Part shown: piece after piece, positions 8,902 through 16,160 of the stretch
How positions within the stretch are numbered: position 1 is the first letter of the stretch
Layout of the letters: each line of letters opens with the position of its first letter
Virus record (IMG/VR): IMGVR_UViG_3300044730_001822
Span: 62,001-126,000 of that record
Source of the DNA: a virus
DNA: 64,000 nt
Reading direction: 5' to 3' (one strand)
Translations under genes and position numbers: made by a program
Notes under the pieces: model-generated
What the model saw: only the letters and a program-made list of their open reading frames with translations
The model's database searches: none
What the model was told of the DNA's origin: nothing

Positions 8902-9114
8902 TTGCCTGAAGATCAAGTCGACGCATTAGTCGAACAGATGGAAAAAGATGTTAATAATATTAGGAGCGAGGTATGGGAAATGTCCTGGCTTAGCCGGGGA
9001 GGAATATCCTACGAAGATGCTTTTTATCTCAGCGTAACAGATAGAAAAATATTCAATGATATGACCAAACGTCACTTGGATACCACTAAAAAATCTGGAC
9101 TACCTTACTTTTGA
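8902..9114 (+). CDS. Small conserved tail-assembly-type protein
   Basis: 70 residues if translation begins at TTG 8902, or 58 from the in-frame ATG at 8938. The conserved part is EVWEMSWLSRGGISYEDAFY, then LSVTDRKIFNDMTKRHLD and TTKKSGLPYF. Small proteins of this type (V-W, then aromatic-S-[RK]-GG-[FI]-[ST]-Y) sit next to baseplate hub genes in many T4-like phages, usually unnamed. It is the last gene of the three-gene plus-strand hub operon, followed by a terminator-like hairpin. Function is not known; a hub-assembly or chaperone role is inferred from position only. Confidence 0.7.
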   Translation: MPEDQVDALVEQMEKDVNNIRSEVWEMSWLSRGGISYEDAFYLSVTDRKIFNDMTKRHLDTTKKSGLPYF

Positions 9115-9174
9115 TTTTGGTCAATGTGAGATCAGAATCTGACATTATCTTACACACTTGATTGTCTTAATAGA

Positions 9175-9492
9175 TCACTGCGTGATCTTCAGATTTCGCT
9201 TGCGCTCATCTGAATTTTTATACATCCTAGTTTTACTGTCAAAACCTTTTGTTACTTTAAACTGATTTCCTAGAACCTTGAGTCGTAGTTCACCCTGAGC
9301 GGGCGAACTATCGCTTGCCATGATTAGAGTTTTCCCGTCACCTGGAAGAGCCGTCAGATTAAGAAGATTGTAGTCTGGTACACTACACGGAGGCGGTTGA
9401 CCGGTACCCCCTACTTCAGCGTTCATTTCAACGGTACTGACTGCAGACCCATCTGACGAATCTACTGCCAGCGCAGGTTGTTGCTTTTTCAC
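9175..9492 (-). CDS. Hypothetical protein, GTG start
   Basis: 105 residues if started at GTG 9492, which overlaps the stop of the preceding 40-codon ORF in a GTGA arrangement typical of coupled translation. The product has a low-complexity N-terminal half, one Cys, and a basic C-terminus (LKVLGNQFKVTKGFDSKTRM, then ERKRNLKITQ). I do not recognise it. It is convergent with the hub operon. Codon usage and composition are less convincing than in its neighbours, so it may be a minor or decaying gene. Confidence 0.45.
   Translation of the reverse strand: MKKQQPALAVDSSDGSAVSTVEMNAEVGGTGQPPPCSVPDYNLLNLTALPGDGKTLIMASDSSPAQGELRLKVLGNQFKVTKGFDSKTRMYKNSDERKRNLKITQ
9188..9219 (+). terminator. Terminator hairpin for the hub operon
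   Basis: TTCAGAT (9188-9194) pairs with ATCTGAA (9208-9214) over a 13-nt loop and is followed by TTTTT. It lies just inside the 3' end of the convergent minus-strand ORF. A second palindrome, AGATCACTGCGTGATCT (9172-9188), directly precedes it. Confidence 0.5.
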
Positions 9493-9611
9493 AGTGCCTG
9501 CATCTTTTGTGCTACATTTTTCGCTCTAGGAGCATGGATATGTGCTAACTCATCTATTGCGAGCGACTCTCCACACCCAGGGCCCTGAGGGTCCATCTTG
9601 GAGACTGGCAT
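9489..9611 (-). CDS. Possible small ORF (40 aa) between nuclease gene and hypothetical gene
   Basis: ATG 9611 to TGA 9489 encodes 40 residues (MPVSKMDPQGPGCGESLAID, ending APRAKNVAQKMQAL). Its frame is the same as that of the nuclease gene just upstream and stays open back to that gene's TAA at 9651-9653. It therefore fills the otherwise empty 9493-9650 gap and overlaps the next GTG start by 4 nt. No ribosome site is obvious. It could be a true small gene, or the remnant of a longer C-terminus lost when the TAA arose. Low certainty. Confidence 0.35.
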   Translation of the reverse strand: MPVSKMDPQGPGCGESLAIDELAHIHAPRAKNVAQKMQAL

Positions 9612-9650
9612 TCCAGCAGCCAGCGCAGGTCTTGTTGTAGGGTTCTGTAG

Positions 9651-10160
9651 TTAGGCAGCGCAATACTGCCGGACTAGATCAGCGTTTGTTTCCCAGAACT
9701 GATCGTAATCCATGATATACCAATGATCGTGTTTGATGGAGCCGTAGTTGAATTGTCTAGATAGGAGATGGTCTCTGTGAGCCTGAGTTGCGATGTATTT
9801 GCCTTTACGATTGAATTTCATGATCAATATGTTGTAGTCACCGGGATCGGCAACGTCCATCAGTTGATCAAGCCACGTTTCTAAAACAGCAACCTGCCCT
9901 TGGAACAGTTGATGGAATGGAAAGTCTGCATACGACTTGCATTCACAATTGAATCGCGGAAAACTCTGCCCGGGTATGATGTCGCCTTTGAAAGCGCGGA
10001 TCTGACCTTCGTGTAGTGTTTGTTTGCGATGTGTGTTCTTGCCACCAATGTATGCGCCTGAATTGGGCACACGGGTAAAAGTTTCTCCATAGAGTTCAGT
10101 TAGGTGCAGTGCTACTGCTCGTTCCCAACTGGATCCTTTGGATTTACTTTTTGATGGCAT
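9651..10160 (-). CDS. PD-(D/E)XK-like nuclease / resolvase-type protein
   Basis: 169 residues from ATG 10160. A longer frame reaches 10304 but its first 48 residues lie inside gene 46 and look non-coding, so the ATG giving MPSKSKSKGSSWERAVALHL is preferred. Visible motifs: an early Glu in SWERAVALHL, FTRVPNSGAYIGG, then GDIIPG and FNCECKSY. The E early, D in GDI and E-x-K in ECK fit the PD-(D/E)XK nuclease fold, as in Holliday-junction resolvase-like or restriction-endonuclease-like phage proteins. The 3' neighbour of gene 46 in the same transcription direction, it probably acts in recombination or DNA end processing. The exact substrate cannot be read from the sequence. Confidence 0.65.
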   Translation of the reverse strand: MPSKSKSKGSSWERAVALHLTELYGETFTRVPNSGAYIGGKNTHRKQTLHEGQIRAFKGDIIPGQSFPRFNCECKSYADFPFHQLFQGQVAVLETWLDQLMDVADPGDYNILIMKFNRKGKYIATQAHRDHLLSRQFNYGSIKHDHWYIMDYDQFWETNADLVRQYCAA

Positions 10161-10198
10161 AGGCAGATAGTTAGCTGAGTCTAGAGTCTGTTCAAAAT

Positions 10199-11962
10199 TT
10201 AATTGGTCACGTCTGTGGCATAGGAAGTAAAGCCACCTTCTTTGACCACTTTCAAGATGTTTTCCACACGTCCGGCCAGTTCGTCTTTGTGCGACACCAA
10301 CCAAACACTTTTGTTGCGCTCTCTGGTCATTTTCTTCAGCAGGGCCAGTGCATTTTCCACACCTGATGAATCCATACCAGAATCTATCAGTTCGTCAATG
10401 AACAACACATTCACCGGCGAGTATAAACTTTCCCACACATCACGAAACGCCCAGGACAGACTCAGTATCAAGCGGTTGCGCTCACCGCGCGAAAGATTGT
10501 CAAAGTCCAGGTCCCGGCCCAGTTCTGTGATCTGTACAGTTAGATCGTTTTGGAATACCACTGTGTGCGGCAAACCTATGCGATCTAGATAGTGCGTGAG
10601 CCTGCTGTTGAGATATGAAAGATTCTGATCAATGATCTTTTTGCGCACAAACGAATCTTTGCTGGTCAGCAGTTTCAACAAGAAGTCCTGATGATCCTGC
10701 AGTCGTTTCAGTTGATTGACCATATCATAGTCAATTTCAACCAAGGCCTGCTGCTGCATTTCTTCAATCTGTTCTGCATAAGGATCAGTCTCGGCCTGTT
10801 TGTTTTTCAAGTTCAGTTCAGCACTGGCCAGTCTACTGCGATGCTCGTGCGCATCTGCTTCTTGATCATAATACACCTTGGGCTGTGTGCCCAGCGGACC
10901 TACCGCTGTAACTGCCAGGGATAACTCTGCAAGATCTTGATTGATCTTTTGTAAGTTTGCTTGTGACTGTGATAGATCCTGCTGTTTGCTGGTCAGCATC
11001 TTGCCGTGATCGTCGTCGTGTAGATCCTGACCGCAGGCATGACAGCGATGATCCTGTAGGCTGGCTATTTCTTTGGTGATCTTGTCTATCAATCGAGATT
11101 CGCGACCGGCGTCGGTTTGCCCACGGGCAATGGCAGCACCAAGATCTTTGAGATCTTTGGCACGCTGATTGTAGGCCAATAGATCACGATGCGCCTGCAG
11201 TTCGGCTTCTATGTCTAGATGGCCGAGTTCATCCACTTGACGTTGCAGTGCAGTGATATCTTCGTCGCGTTTGTTGATCCAAAGAGTTTGCCTGCGTTTC
11301 AAACTTTCTATCTGTTCTTCCATGCGGCGATTGGCTTCGATCATGGCCTTGATGCGATGCTCTTCTTGGCTCATGGCGTCTTTGGTTTCACGCATTTCTT
11401 CCTTGAGCAGATCGGCTTTTTCGCTCAGCAAGGTGATGCCCAACAGCTGTTCAATGATGGCACGCTGATCATTGGCCTTGAGGCTGAGGAACGGTTCGGT
11501 GTAGGTGTTCAGTGCCAAGATGTGCTTGAACATATCGTGGGTCATGCCCAGGGTGCGTTCTATGGCCAACTGTGTTTCTCTAGAGTCACCTTGGCTGTTG
11601 TCGTCTTCGGTTTGCTGTACTTCGTCGTCAATGCTGAATTTAAGTACATTGGGCTTGCGTCCACGCTCGATACGATAGCGCTGACTGTTCACATTGAAAT
11701 CCAAACTCACGATCATGTTCTTGGCATTGGTCTTGTTTATGAGATTGTCTTTGCGTATGTTGGTCAGGGCCTGTCCATACAAGGCATAACTCAAGGCATT
11801 GATTATGGTGGTTTTGCCGGTGCCGTTGCGCGAACCATCGCCACCAAGGTCTAGATTTTCGCCCAGGACCAAGGTTAGATCTTGGCGATCAAAGTCAATG
11901 CCTTGTGTGGTATTGCCCACACTCATGAAATTTTTCACAGTGAGTTTGTTGATGCGTATCAT
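10199..11962 (-). CDS. 46: Recombination endonuclease subunit gp46 (Rad50/SbcC-like ATPase)
   Basis: 587 residues, near T4 gp46 (560). Motifs in order: Walker A NGTGKTT (46-52), a long coiled coil, the zinc-hook CHACG at about 307, a second coiled coil, the ABC signature LSRGERNRLILSLSWAF, Walker B VLFIDELIDSGMD (about 520) and the switch His in WLVSHKDE. With gp47 it forms the Mre11-Rad50-type complex that processes DNA ends for recombination-dependent replication. The start codon overlaps the stop of gene 47 by 4 nt (ATGA), so the two are translationally coupled. Confidence 0.95.
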   Translation of the reverse strand: MIRINKLTVKNFMSVGNTTQGIDFDRQDLTLVLGENLDLGGDGSRNGTGKTTIINALSYALYGQALTNIRKDNLINKTNAKNMIVSLDFNVNSQRYRIERGRKPNVLKFSIDDEVQQTEDDNSQGDSRETQLAIERTLGMTHDMFKHILALNTYTEPFLSLKANDQRAIIEQLLGITLLSEKADLLKEEMRETKDAMSQEEHRIKAMIEANRRMEEQIESLKRRQTLWINKRDEDITALQRQVDELGHLDIEAELQAHRDLLAYNQRAKDLKDLGAAIARGQTDAGRESRLIDKITKEIASLQDHRCHACGQDLHDDDHGKMLTSKQQDLSQSQANLQKINQDLAELSLAVTAVGPLGTQPKVYYDQEADAHEHRSRLASAELNLKNKQAETDPYAEQIEEMQQQALVEIDYDMVNQLKRLQDHQDFLLKLLTSKDSFVRKKIIDQNLSYLNSRLTHYLDRIGLPHTVVFQNDLTVQITELGRDLDFDNLSRGERNRLILSLSWAFRDVWESLYSPVNVLFIDELIDSGMDSSGVENALALLKKMTRERNKSVWLVSHKDELAGRVENILKVVKEGGFTSYATDVTN

Positions 11963-12975
11963 AGTCTATGCCATATTTCCAACAGCAGCTTGTTGTCGTA
12001 GTGATCGCTGCCAATGTCTGTGATCTGCTGTGTGACGATCTGATCCACGGATTCAAATTTCACATTGCCTGGTGCTAGATCAGTTTCAACACCTTGCATC
12101 TTGTTGGGTATTAAACTGACTTCTCTGAGTTTGTATTTTTCGTGGAACGTTTCTTTGATAAAGTTGGCTTCTTCGTAGGATATGTCTATGTCCAACTGCA
12201 GTCTAGCGTGCATACCTGAGCGGAAAACTCGATCCGCAGAATCTATAGCAGTGCTGAGATTCATCACACGATAAGTGGGCTGGTCGGGCCAGGCATGATA
12301 CACAGGTTCTTGTCCCCACTCCAAGATCATGAGTCCACGAGCATCATCCCCGGCATCTGCATAGTTGTGCGGGAAACAGTTGCCTATGTAGGTCACATTC
12401 CTTTTGGTCTGACGCATATGGAAGTGTCCAGAAAACACATGACCTGCACTGGCTAGATCATCTGCAGACAGTTCACCGTGGCTGGGCATTTCTACCATGG
12501 CGTTCATAAGGAATGTGGGCAGTTCAAAGTGCCCAAACACATACTGCTTGTCTAGGAAACGAAGCTTTTTATGATCCTCGCCAACGAGCCAAGGACAGAT
12601 AGCAACATCACTGCCACTAAACCAATCGTTGACAATATTAACTCGCGGTAAGTGTCTAGCCCAAGCCACGCTTTGAATATCACGACGATCGCGATAGTAC
12701 AGGTCATGATTCCCAGGAATAAAATAAACAGCATCAAAGTTGTCATTGAGATGTTCTAAGGCTCGTAAACTATAATTTAGTGTCACGATGTTGATGTTGG
12801 CACGATTGTTGTGCCAGTCTCCCAGGAACATGGCCACATCGCAACCTTGTCGTTTGGCCTCGGCAGTGGCCCAGATTACGAAATTCAAACAGTCTTCATT
12901 GTGCAGTTGGCTGTTGGACTTGAGTCCAAAGTGGATGTCCGTAAAGACAGCAGCCTTCTTGAAAAGTTTATCCAT
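11959..12975 (-). CDS. 47: Recombination endonuclease subunit gp47 (Mre11/SbcD-like)
   Basis: 338 residues, as for T4 gp47 (339). The calcineurin-like phosphoesterase motifs are all present: FTDIHFG (D13, H15), FLGDWHNN (D53), PGNHD (88-91) and SGHFH (about 197-201), which bind the two metal ions. It forms the nuclease half of the 46/47 complex. The stop overlaps the gene 46 start. It lies 18 nt downstream of gene 55, so 55-47-46 probably form one operon. Confidence 0.95.
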   Translation of the reverse strand: MDKLFKKAAVFTDIHFGLKSNSQLHNEDCLNFVIWATAEAKRQGCDVAMFLGDWHNNRANINIVTLNYSLRALEHLNDNFDAVYFIPGNHDLYYRDRRDIQSVAWARHLPRVNIVNDWFSGSDVAICPWLVGEDHKKLRFLDKQYVFGHFELPTFLMNAMVEMPSHGELSADDLASAGHVFSGHFHMRQTKRNVTYIGNCFPHNYADAGDDARGLMILEWGQEPVYHAWPDQPTYRVMNLSTAIDSADRVFRSGMHARLQLDIDISYEEANFIKETFHEKYKLREVSLIPNKMQGVETDLAPGNVKFESVDQIVTQQITDIGSDHYDNKLLLEIWHRL

Positions 12976-12993
12976 AGAGTGCTAGTGTAGCAG

Positions 12994-13863
12994 TTATTCT
13001 TCGTATTTCACAGTCTGATTGGACATTTGTCTTGTCCAACTGGGATTGAGTCCATTGATTTCCAATATGTCATCTCTGATGTTTTGATTTTTCTTTTCTT
13101 CGTTGAGCACACGAGTAAAGGAATTGGTTATGGCTGCTGTGTAGTAAGCAAAAGGATTGTCTGATTTTGATTCATCAAATTTCAATCCAATCTGGCTCAA
13201 TTGCAGCAGTGCGGTGCCGCGCATTTCTTCGTTGTAGGTATAACCACGCCAGTTTGATCGGGTGGCATAGCGCTCGCACAGTTTGATAAACATATGTGCC
13301 AGTTTGTTGGTCATCTTGCCGTGTTCTTTGCAAAACACTCCGGTGTCAAGATCTCCGGACCAGTGGCTGCGACCCACGATGTAAGGATCTTTGTCATCCG
13401 TGAGCCGGAAGTGTTCAAACGGCGGAAAGTTCAATCTGATATGTGTCTGTGCCACGGGTTCTTCTTCGGGCACGATATCAACTATTTCGGCCAAGGGATC
13501 TTCCTCGGGCAGTTCTTCCCAACCAAACAGTTCTTCCACAGATTTCTTCTTGGCCTGGGCCTTGGGCACTTTTTTAGGAGCCATGGGAATATGCTCCCAG
13601 GTCATGATGCGAAATACCAAATCCGTGTGCGGAACTTTCTTTTCGGCCAGCTCCTCACCGGTTTCTCGGCGTATGCGATCTATGCGATTACGGCGTGCCT
13701 GCGCTATGGTATTGCGATTGATCTTGGCAACACTGGCCAAGATGATGTCATACTGATGATCCAGTGTTCTGTCAGCATAGTAGCAGTAGGTGTTTTTGCT
13801 AAGGTGTATTTCTTTCAGTAAATCTCGGTTGTTTAGATAGTTTCTGGGTGCGGCCAATGCCAT
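12994..13863 (-). CDS. 55: Late-transcription sigma factor gp55
   Basis: 289 residues from the ATG at 13863, which has AAGGA 7 nt upstream; a TTG 6 nt earlier is possible but poorer. T4 gp55 is shorter (185). The extra length is an N-terminal Arg-rich region and an acidic linker (about 100-140). The C-terminal half carries the conserved part: MTNKLAHMFIKLCERYATRS, NWRGYTYNEEMRGTALLQL, FDESKSDNPFAYYTAAITNS and FTRVLNEEKK, a sigma region-2-like helix set. It redirects host RNA polymerase to late promoters of TATAAATA type, and such boxes are seen throughout this window. It has its own TAAATA box 20 nt upstream. Confidence 0.92.
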   Translation of the reverse strand: MALAAPRNYLNNRDLLKEIHLSKNTYCYYADRTLDHQYDIILASVAKINRNTIAQARRNRIDRIRRETGEELAEKKVPHTDLVFRIMTWEHIPMAPKKVPKAQAKKKSVEELFGWEELPEEDPLAEIVDIVPEEEPVAQTHIRLNFPPFEHFRLTDDKDPYIVGRSHWSGDLDTGVFCKEHGKMTNKLAHMFIKLCERYATRSNWRGYTYNEEMRGTALLQLSQIGLKFDESKSDNPFAYYTAAITNSFTRVLNEEKKNQNIRDDILEINGLNPSWTRQMSNQTVKYEE

Positions 13864-13883
13864 GGTCAATCCTTGTTAGAATG

Positions 13884-13889
13884 TATTTA
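13884..13889 (-). promoter_or_regulatory. Late promoter box before gene 55
   Basis: Minus-strand AATAAATAC in the 114-nt divergent gap, 20 nt before the gene 55 ATG. There is room for a short leader containing the AAGGA ribosome site. This suggests gp55 is itself transcribed late, at least in part. Confidence 0.5.
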
Positions 13890-13953
13890 TTTTACAACAA
13901 ATTGTCATTGTGTCAACCGTTAATAACTCCAAAATCGCCGTTTTTACGGGTGC

Positions 13954-13959
13954 TAAATA
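13954..13959 (+). promoter_or_regulatory. Late promoter box before the first baseplate gene
   Basis: Plus-strand TGCTAAATATAG in the divergent gap, 18 nt before ATG 13978. An ACAGGA ribosome site follows 7 nt before the ATG. It opens the long plus-strand baseplate operon. Confidence 0.55.
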
Positions 13960-13977
13960 TAGACACAGGATATACCA

Positions 13978-15858
13978 ATGGCCACGCCCGCAGACAATCA
14001 AAAACAAATTGACAGCCTAGAAGCGCAGATCCAGCAGATACGCAACACCAAGTATCCTAACGATCCCTTTGGGGCAAAAAACGATCCTGAGATACGAGGA
14101 CTGCGAGCACAACAATCTACCCTTAAAACTCAGAATGCAGTTACAGCTCCCAACAATACTGCCACAGATGCCTATGAAGGTGTTGATAGAAACAGCGGAC
14201 AAGGTGTGTATGTAAACTCACAAACCGGAGAAAGATACATCGGCCCTGTGAAAGAAACACCGCAAAGCCAGGTTACTACCCAGGTCAATGCCGAAAACAT
14301 AGCAGAGGCCACATCCAAAGGTCCTGTGGGATCAGTGACCAATACCACGGTGCCAGGCACAGGCCCAAATGATACCTTAAGTCAGATCAACACCCAATCT
14401 AATCAAACTGCCCAGCCTAGTGTATCTCAAGGCGCACCTGCTGGCACAGATACTCCCGTCAATGCATCAACAGATCCTACACTGTCTGCACAACAATCTC
14501 TAGGCGACACCGGTACTCCTACACAAACGCTGGAAAGCAATTTTGCAGTCAATGACACCGGAGGTGTGCCCGCACAAAGTTTGGCCAACATCGATGGTGA
14601 CACCGGCTTCGTACCTCAGTTCACCGGCCCACCGTCGCCGCCTCCGGGTGCTGATCCCCAGACCAATGACTTTGTATTTGATCCCATCTCTGGAGAACTG
14701 TTGCCAAGCGATTCAGCAGCAGCCGAACGGGTACGATCCCAGCCTCAAGAAGTTGATGATTTTGAATTTGAACAACAGCAGGCCGAACGAACAGCCAGAG
14801 AAGAAGCCGAAGCATTCCAGCGCGGACAAACACCACCGCCGGCTGACTTTCCTTATGATACCGCAGTACAAGGCAGAGAACTGACCGACGAAGAAATACA
14901 AAATGCAGATAATCCCGATGATTCAGAACAAGAAATTGTAGTAGGCCCAGATGGTAGCCTTACTACCGTGACAACGAGTCGTGCCGAGGCTCAGGCCCAA
15001 GCAGAAACTCTAAGGCAAGCTCAGGCCTTGCAAGAACTGCGAGCAAAAAATACCAACGAAGATTGGCGCTTGCGTATAGGATTGGCACCATCTGCTACCT
15101 ATCTCTATAAAGCCGATTCTCCGGGCATACTAGCTCCTCTGAGATCAACACAAGGCGTGGTGTTTCCCTATACTCCACAGATCAGTACCAGTTATCGCGC
15201 CAACTACGATGCCTATGAATTGGTACATACCAACTACAAAGGATACTTTTATAAAAATTCCACTGTGGAAGAAATACAGATTTCGGGCATCTTCACCGCC
15301 AACAGTGCCAGCGAAGCTGACTATGTGTTGGCAGTGATTCATTTTTTCCGCAGCGCCAGCAAAATGTTCTATGGTCAAGACACTGAACCAACAGCCGGTA
15401 CTCCACCTCCTGTGCTGTTTATGGATGGACTAGGCGTGTATCAATTCAATGAACATCCTTGCTTGCTTTCTAGTTTTACTTACAGTCTTCCTTCGGATGT
15501 GGACTATATCCGCGCAGGTGGCGCAAGAAACTATTCCGGCGGCGAAGTCAACTTATCAGGTATTAGAAATCAACAGGGTGCCGCCAGTAACAGCCCTCTG
15601 GGCAGTGTGCTGGGCAGACTCAGCACACTGAAAAATACCTTTGATAACGTGATCAATCGTGGTGCTAAATCAACCAACCCCCAGGCCAGGAATATAACTA
15701 ATTTTTATGGCATAGCCGGACAGCCCACTTATGTGCCAACCAAGATACAGATACAGATTAGTTTATTACCGTTGATCAGCAGGCAACAACAGGCTCAACA
15801 ATTTAGTCTGCAAAACTATGCCACTGGCCAAGGTTTAAGAGAAAAAGGATTTTATTGA
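13978..15858 (+). CDS. Baseplate/tail-tube-junction protein (gp48/gp54-type)
   Basis: 626 residues in two parts. About residues 1-355 are Gln/Thr/Pro/Asp-rich and probably disordered. Residues of about 355-600 form a folded domain with WRLRIGLAPSATYLYKADSP, GVVFPYTPQISTSYRANYDA, FFRSASKMFYGQD and LPSDVDYIRAG. This domain recurs in baseplate proteins of cyanophage-like myoviruses that cap the baseplate and start the tail tube. It ends with TGA overlapping the ATG of the gp53-like gene. The domain is clear, but whether it equals gp48 or gp54 is not settled. Confidence 0.7.
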   Translation: MATPADNQKQIDSLEAQIQQIRNTKYPNDPFGAKNDPEIRGLRAQQSTLKTQNAVTAPNNTATDAYEGVDRNSGQGVYVNSQTGERYIGPVKETPQSQVTTQVNAENIAEATSKGPVGSVTNTTVPGTGPNDTLSQINTQSNQTAQPSVSQGAPAGTDTPVNASTDPTLSAQQSLGDTGTPTQTLESNFAVNDTGGVPAQSLANIDGDTGFVPQFTGPPSPPPGADPQTNDFVFDPISGELLPSDSAAAERVRSQPQEVDDFEFEQQQAERTAREEAEAFQRGQTPPPADFPYDTAVQGRELTDEEIQNADNPDDSEQEIVVGPDGSLTTVTTSRAEAQAQAETLRQAQALQELRAKNTNEDWRLRIGLAPSATYLYKADSPGILAPLRSTQGVVFPYTPQISTSYRANYDAYELVHTNYKGYFYKNSTVEEIQISGIFTANSASEADYVLAVIHFFRSASKMFYGQDTEPTAGTPPPVLFMDGLGVYQFNEHPCLLSSFTYSLPSDVDYIRAGGARNYSGGEVNLSGIRNQQGAASNSPLGSVLGRLSTLKNTFDNVINRGAKSTNPQARNITNFYGIAGQPTYVPTKIQIQISLLPLISRQQQAQQFSLQNYATGQGLREKGFY

Positions 15859-16157
15859 TGCCAATCTATGACGCCACCAGTCCTTATTATACCACATCCA
15901 TAGTCGACAACTATCTGGATGTCATGATCAACAGACCCATACCCAAAAGCGTAGATGACGAGTATGTCACTATCTCTGCTGTGTATAATCTCAGACCCGA
16001 TCTCATGGCCTATGACCTTTACGGTGATCCTAGATTGTGGTGGGTGTTTGCTCAGCGCAATCCCAATACACTGGTAGACCCTATCAATGATTTTGTCACA
16101 GGCAAAAAAATCTATCTGCCCGGGGGCAACAATATCAAAACAGCACTGGGACTGTAA
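15858..16157 (+). CDS. 53: Baseplate wedge protein, gp53-like
   Basis: 99 residues from ATG 15858, overlapping the upstream TGA (TGATG); a TTG one codon earlier is the only alternative. The core RPDLMAYDLYGDPRLWWVFA, QRNPNTLVDPINDF and TGKKIYLP is the gp53/LysM-like signature of baseplate wedges: a short domain in which WW sits on a helix before N-P and D-P-I. It is half the length of T4 gp53 (196) and keeps just the core. gp53 links wedges to each other and to the hub. Confidence 0.82.
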   Translation: MPIYDATSPYYTTSIVDNYLDVMINRPIPKSVDDEYVTISAVYNLRPDLMAYDLYGDPRLWWVFAQRNPNTLVDPINDFVTGKKIYLPGGNNIKTALGL

Positions 16158-16160
16158 CAC

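Noticed and set aside
10161-10304. N-terminal extension of the nuclease gene to 10304.
   Set aside because: These 48 codons overlap the end of gene 46 and are Arg/Cys-rich without similarity to a nuclease; the ATG at 10160 fits the conserved start better.
11219-11854. Plus-strand ORF of 211 codons opposite gene 46.
   Set aside because: Gene 46 has all ATPase motifs on the other strand; the antisense product is a composition artefact.
13294-13821. Plus-strand ORF of 175 codons opposite gene 55.
   Set aside because: Overlaps the conserved sigma factor entirely; no start context and no recognisable domain.
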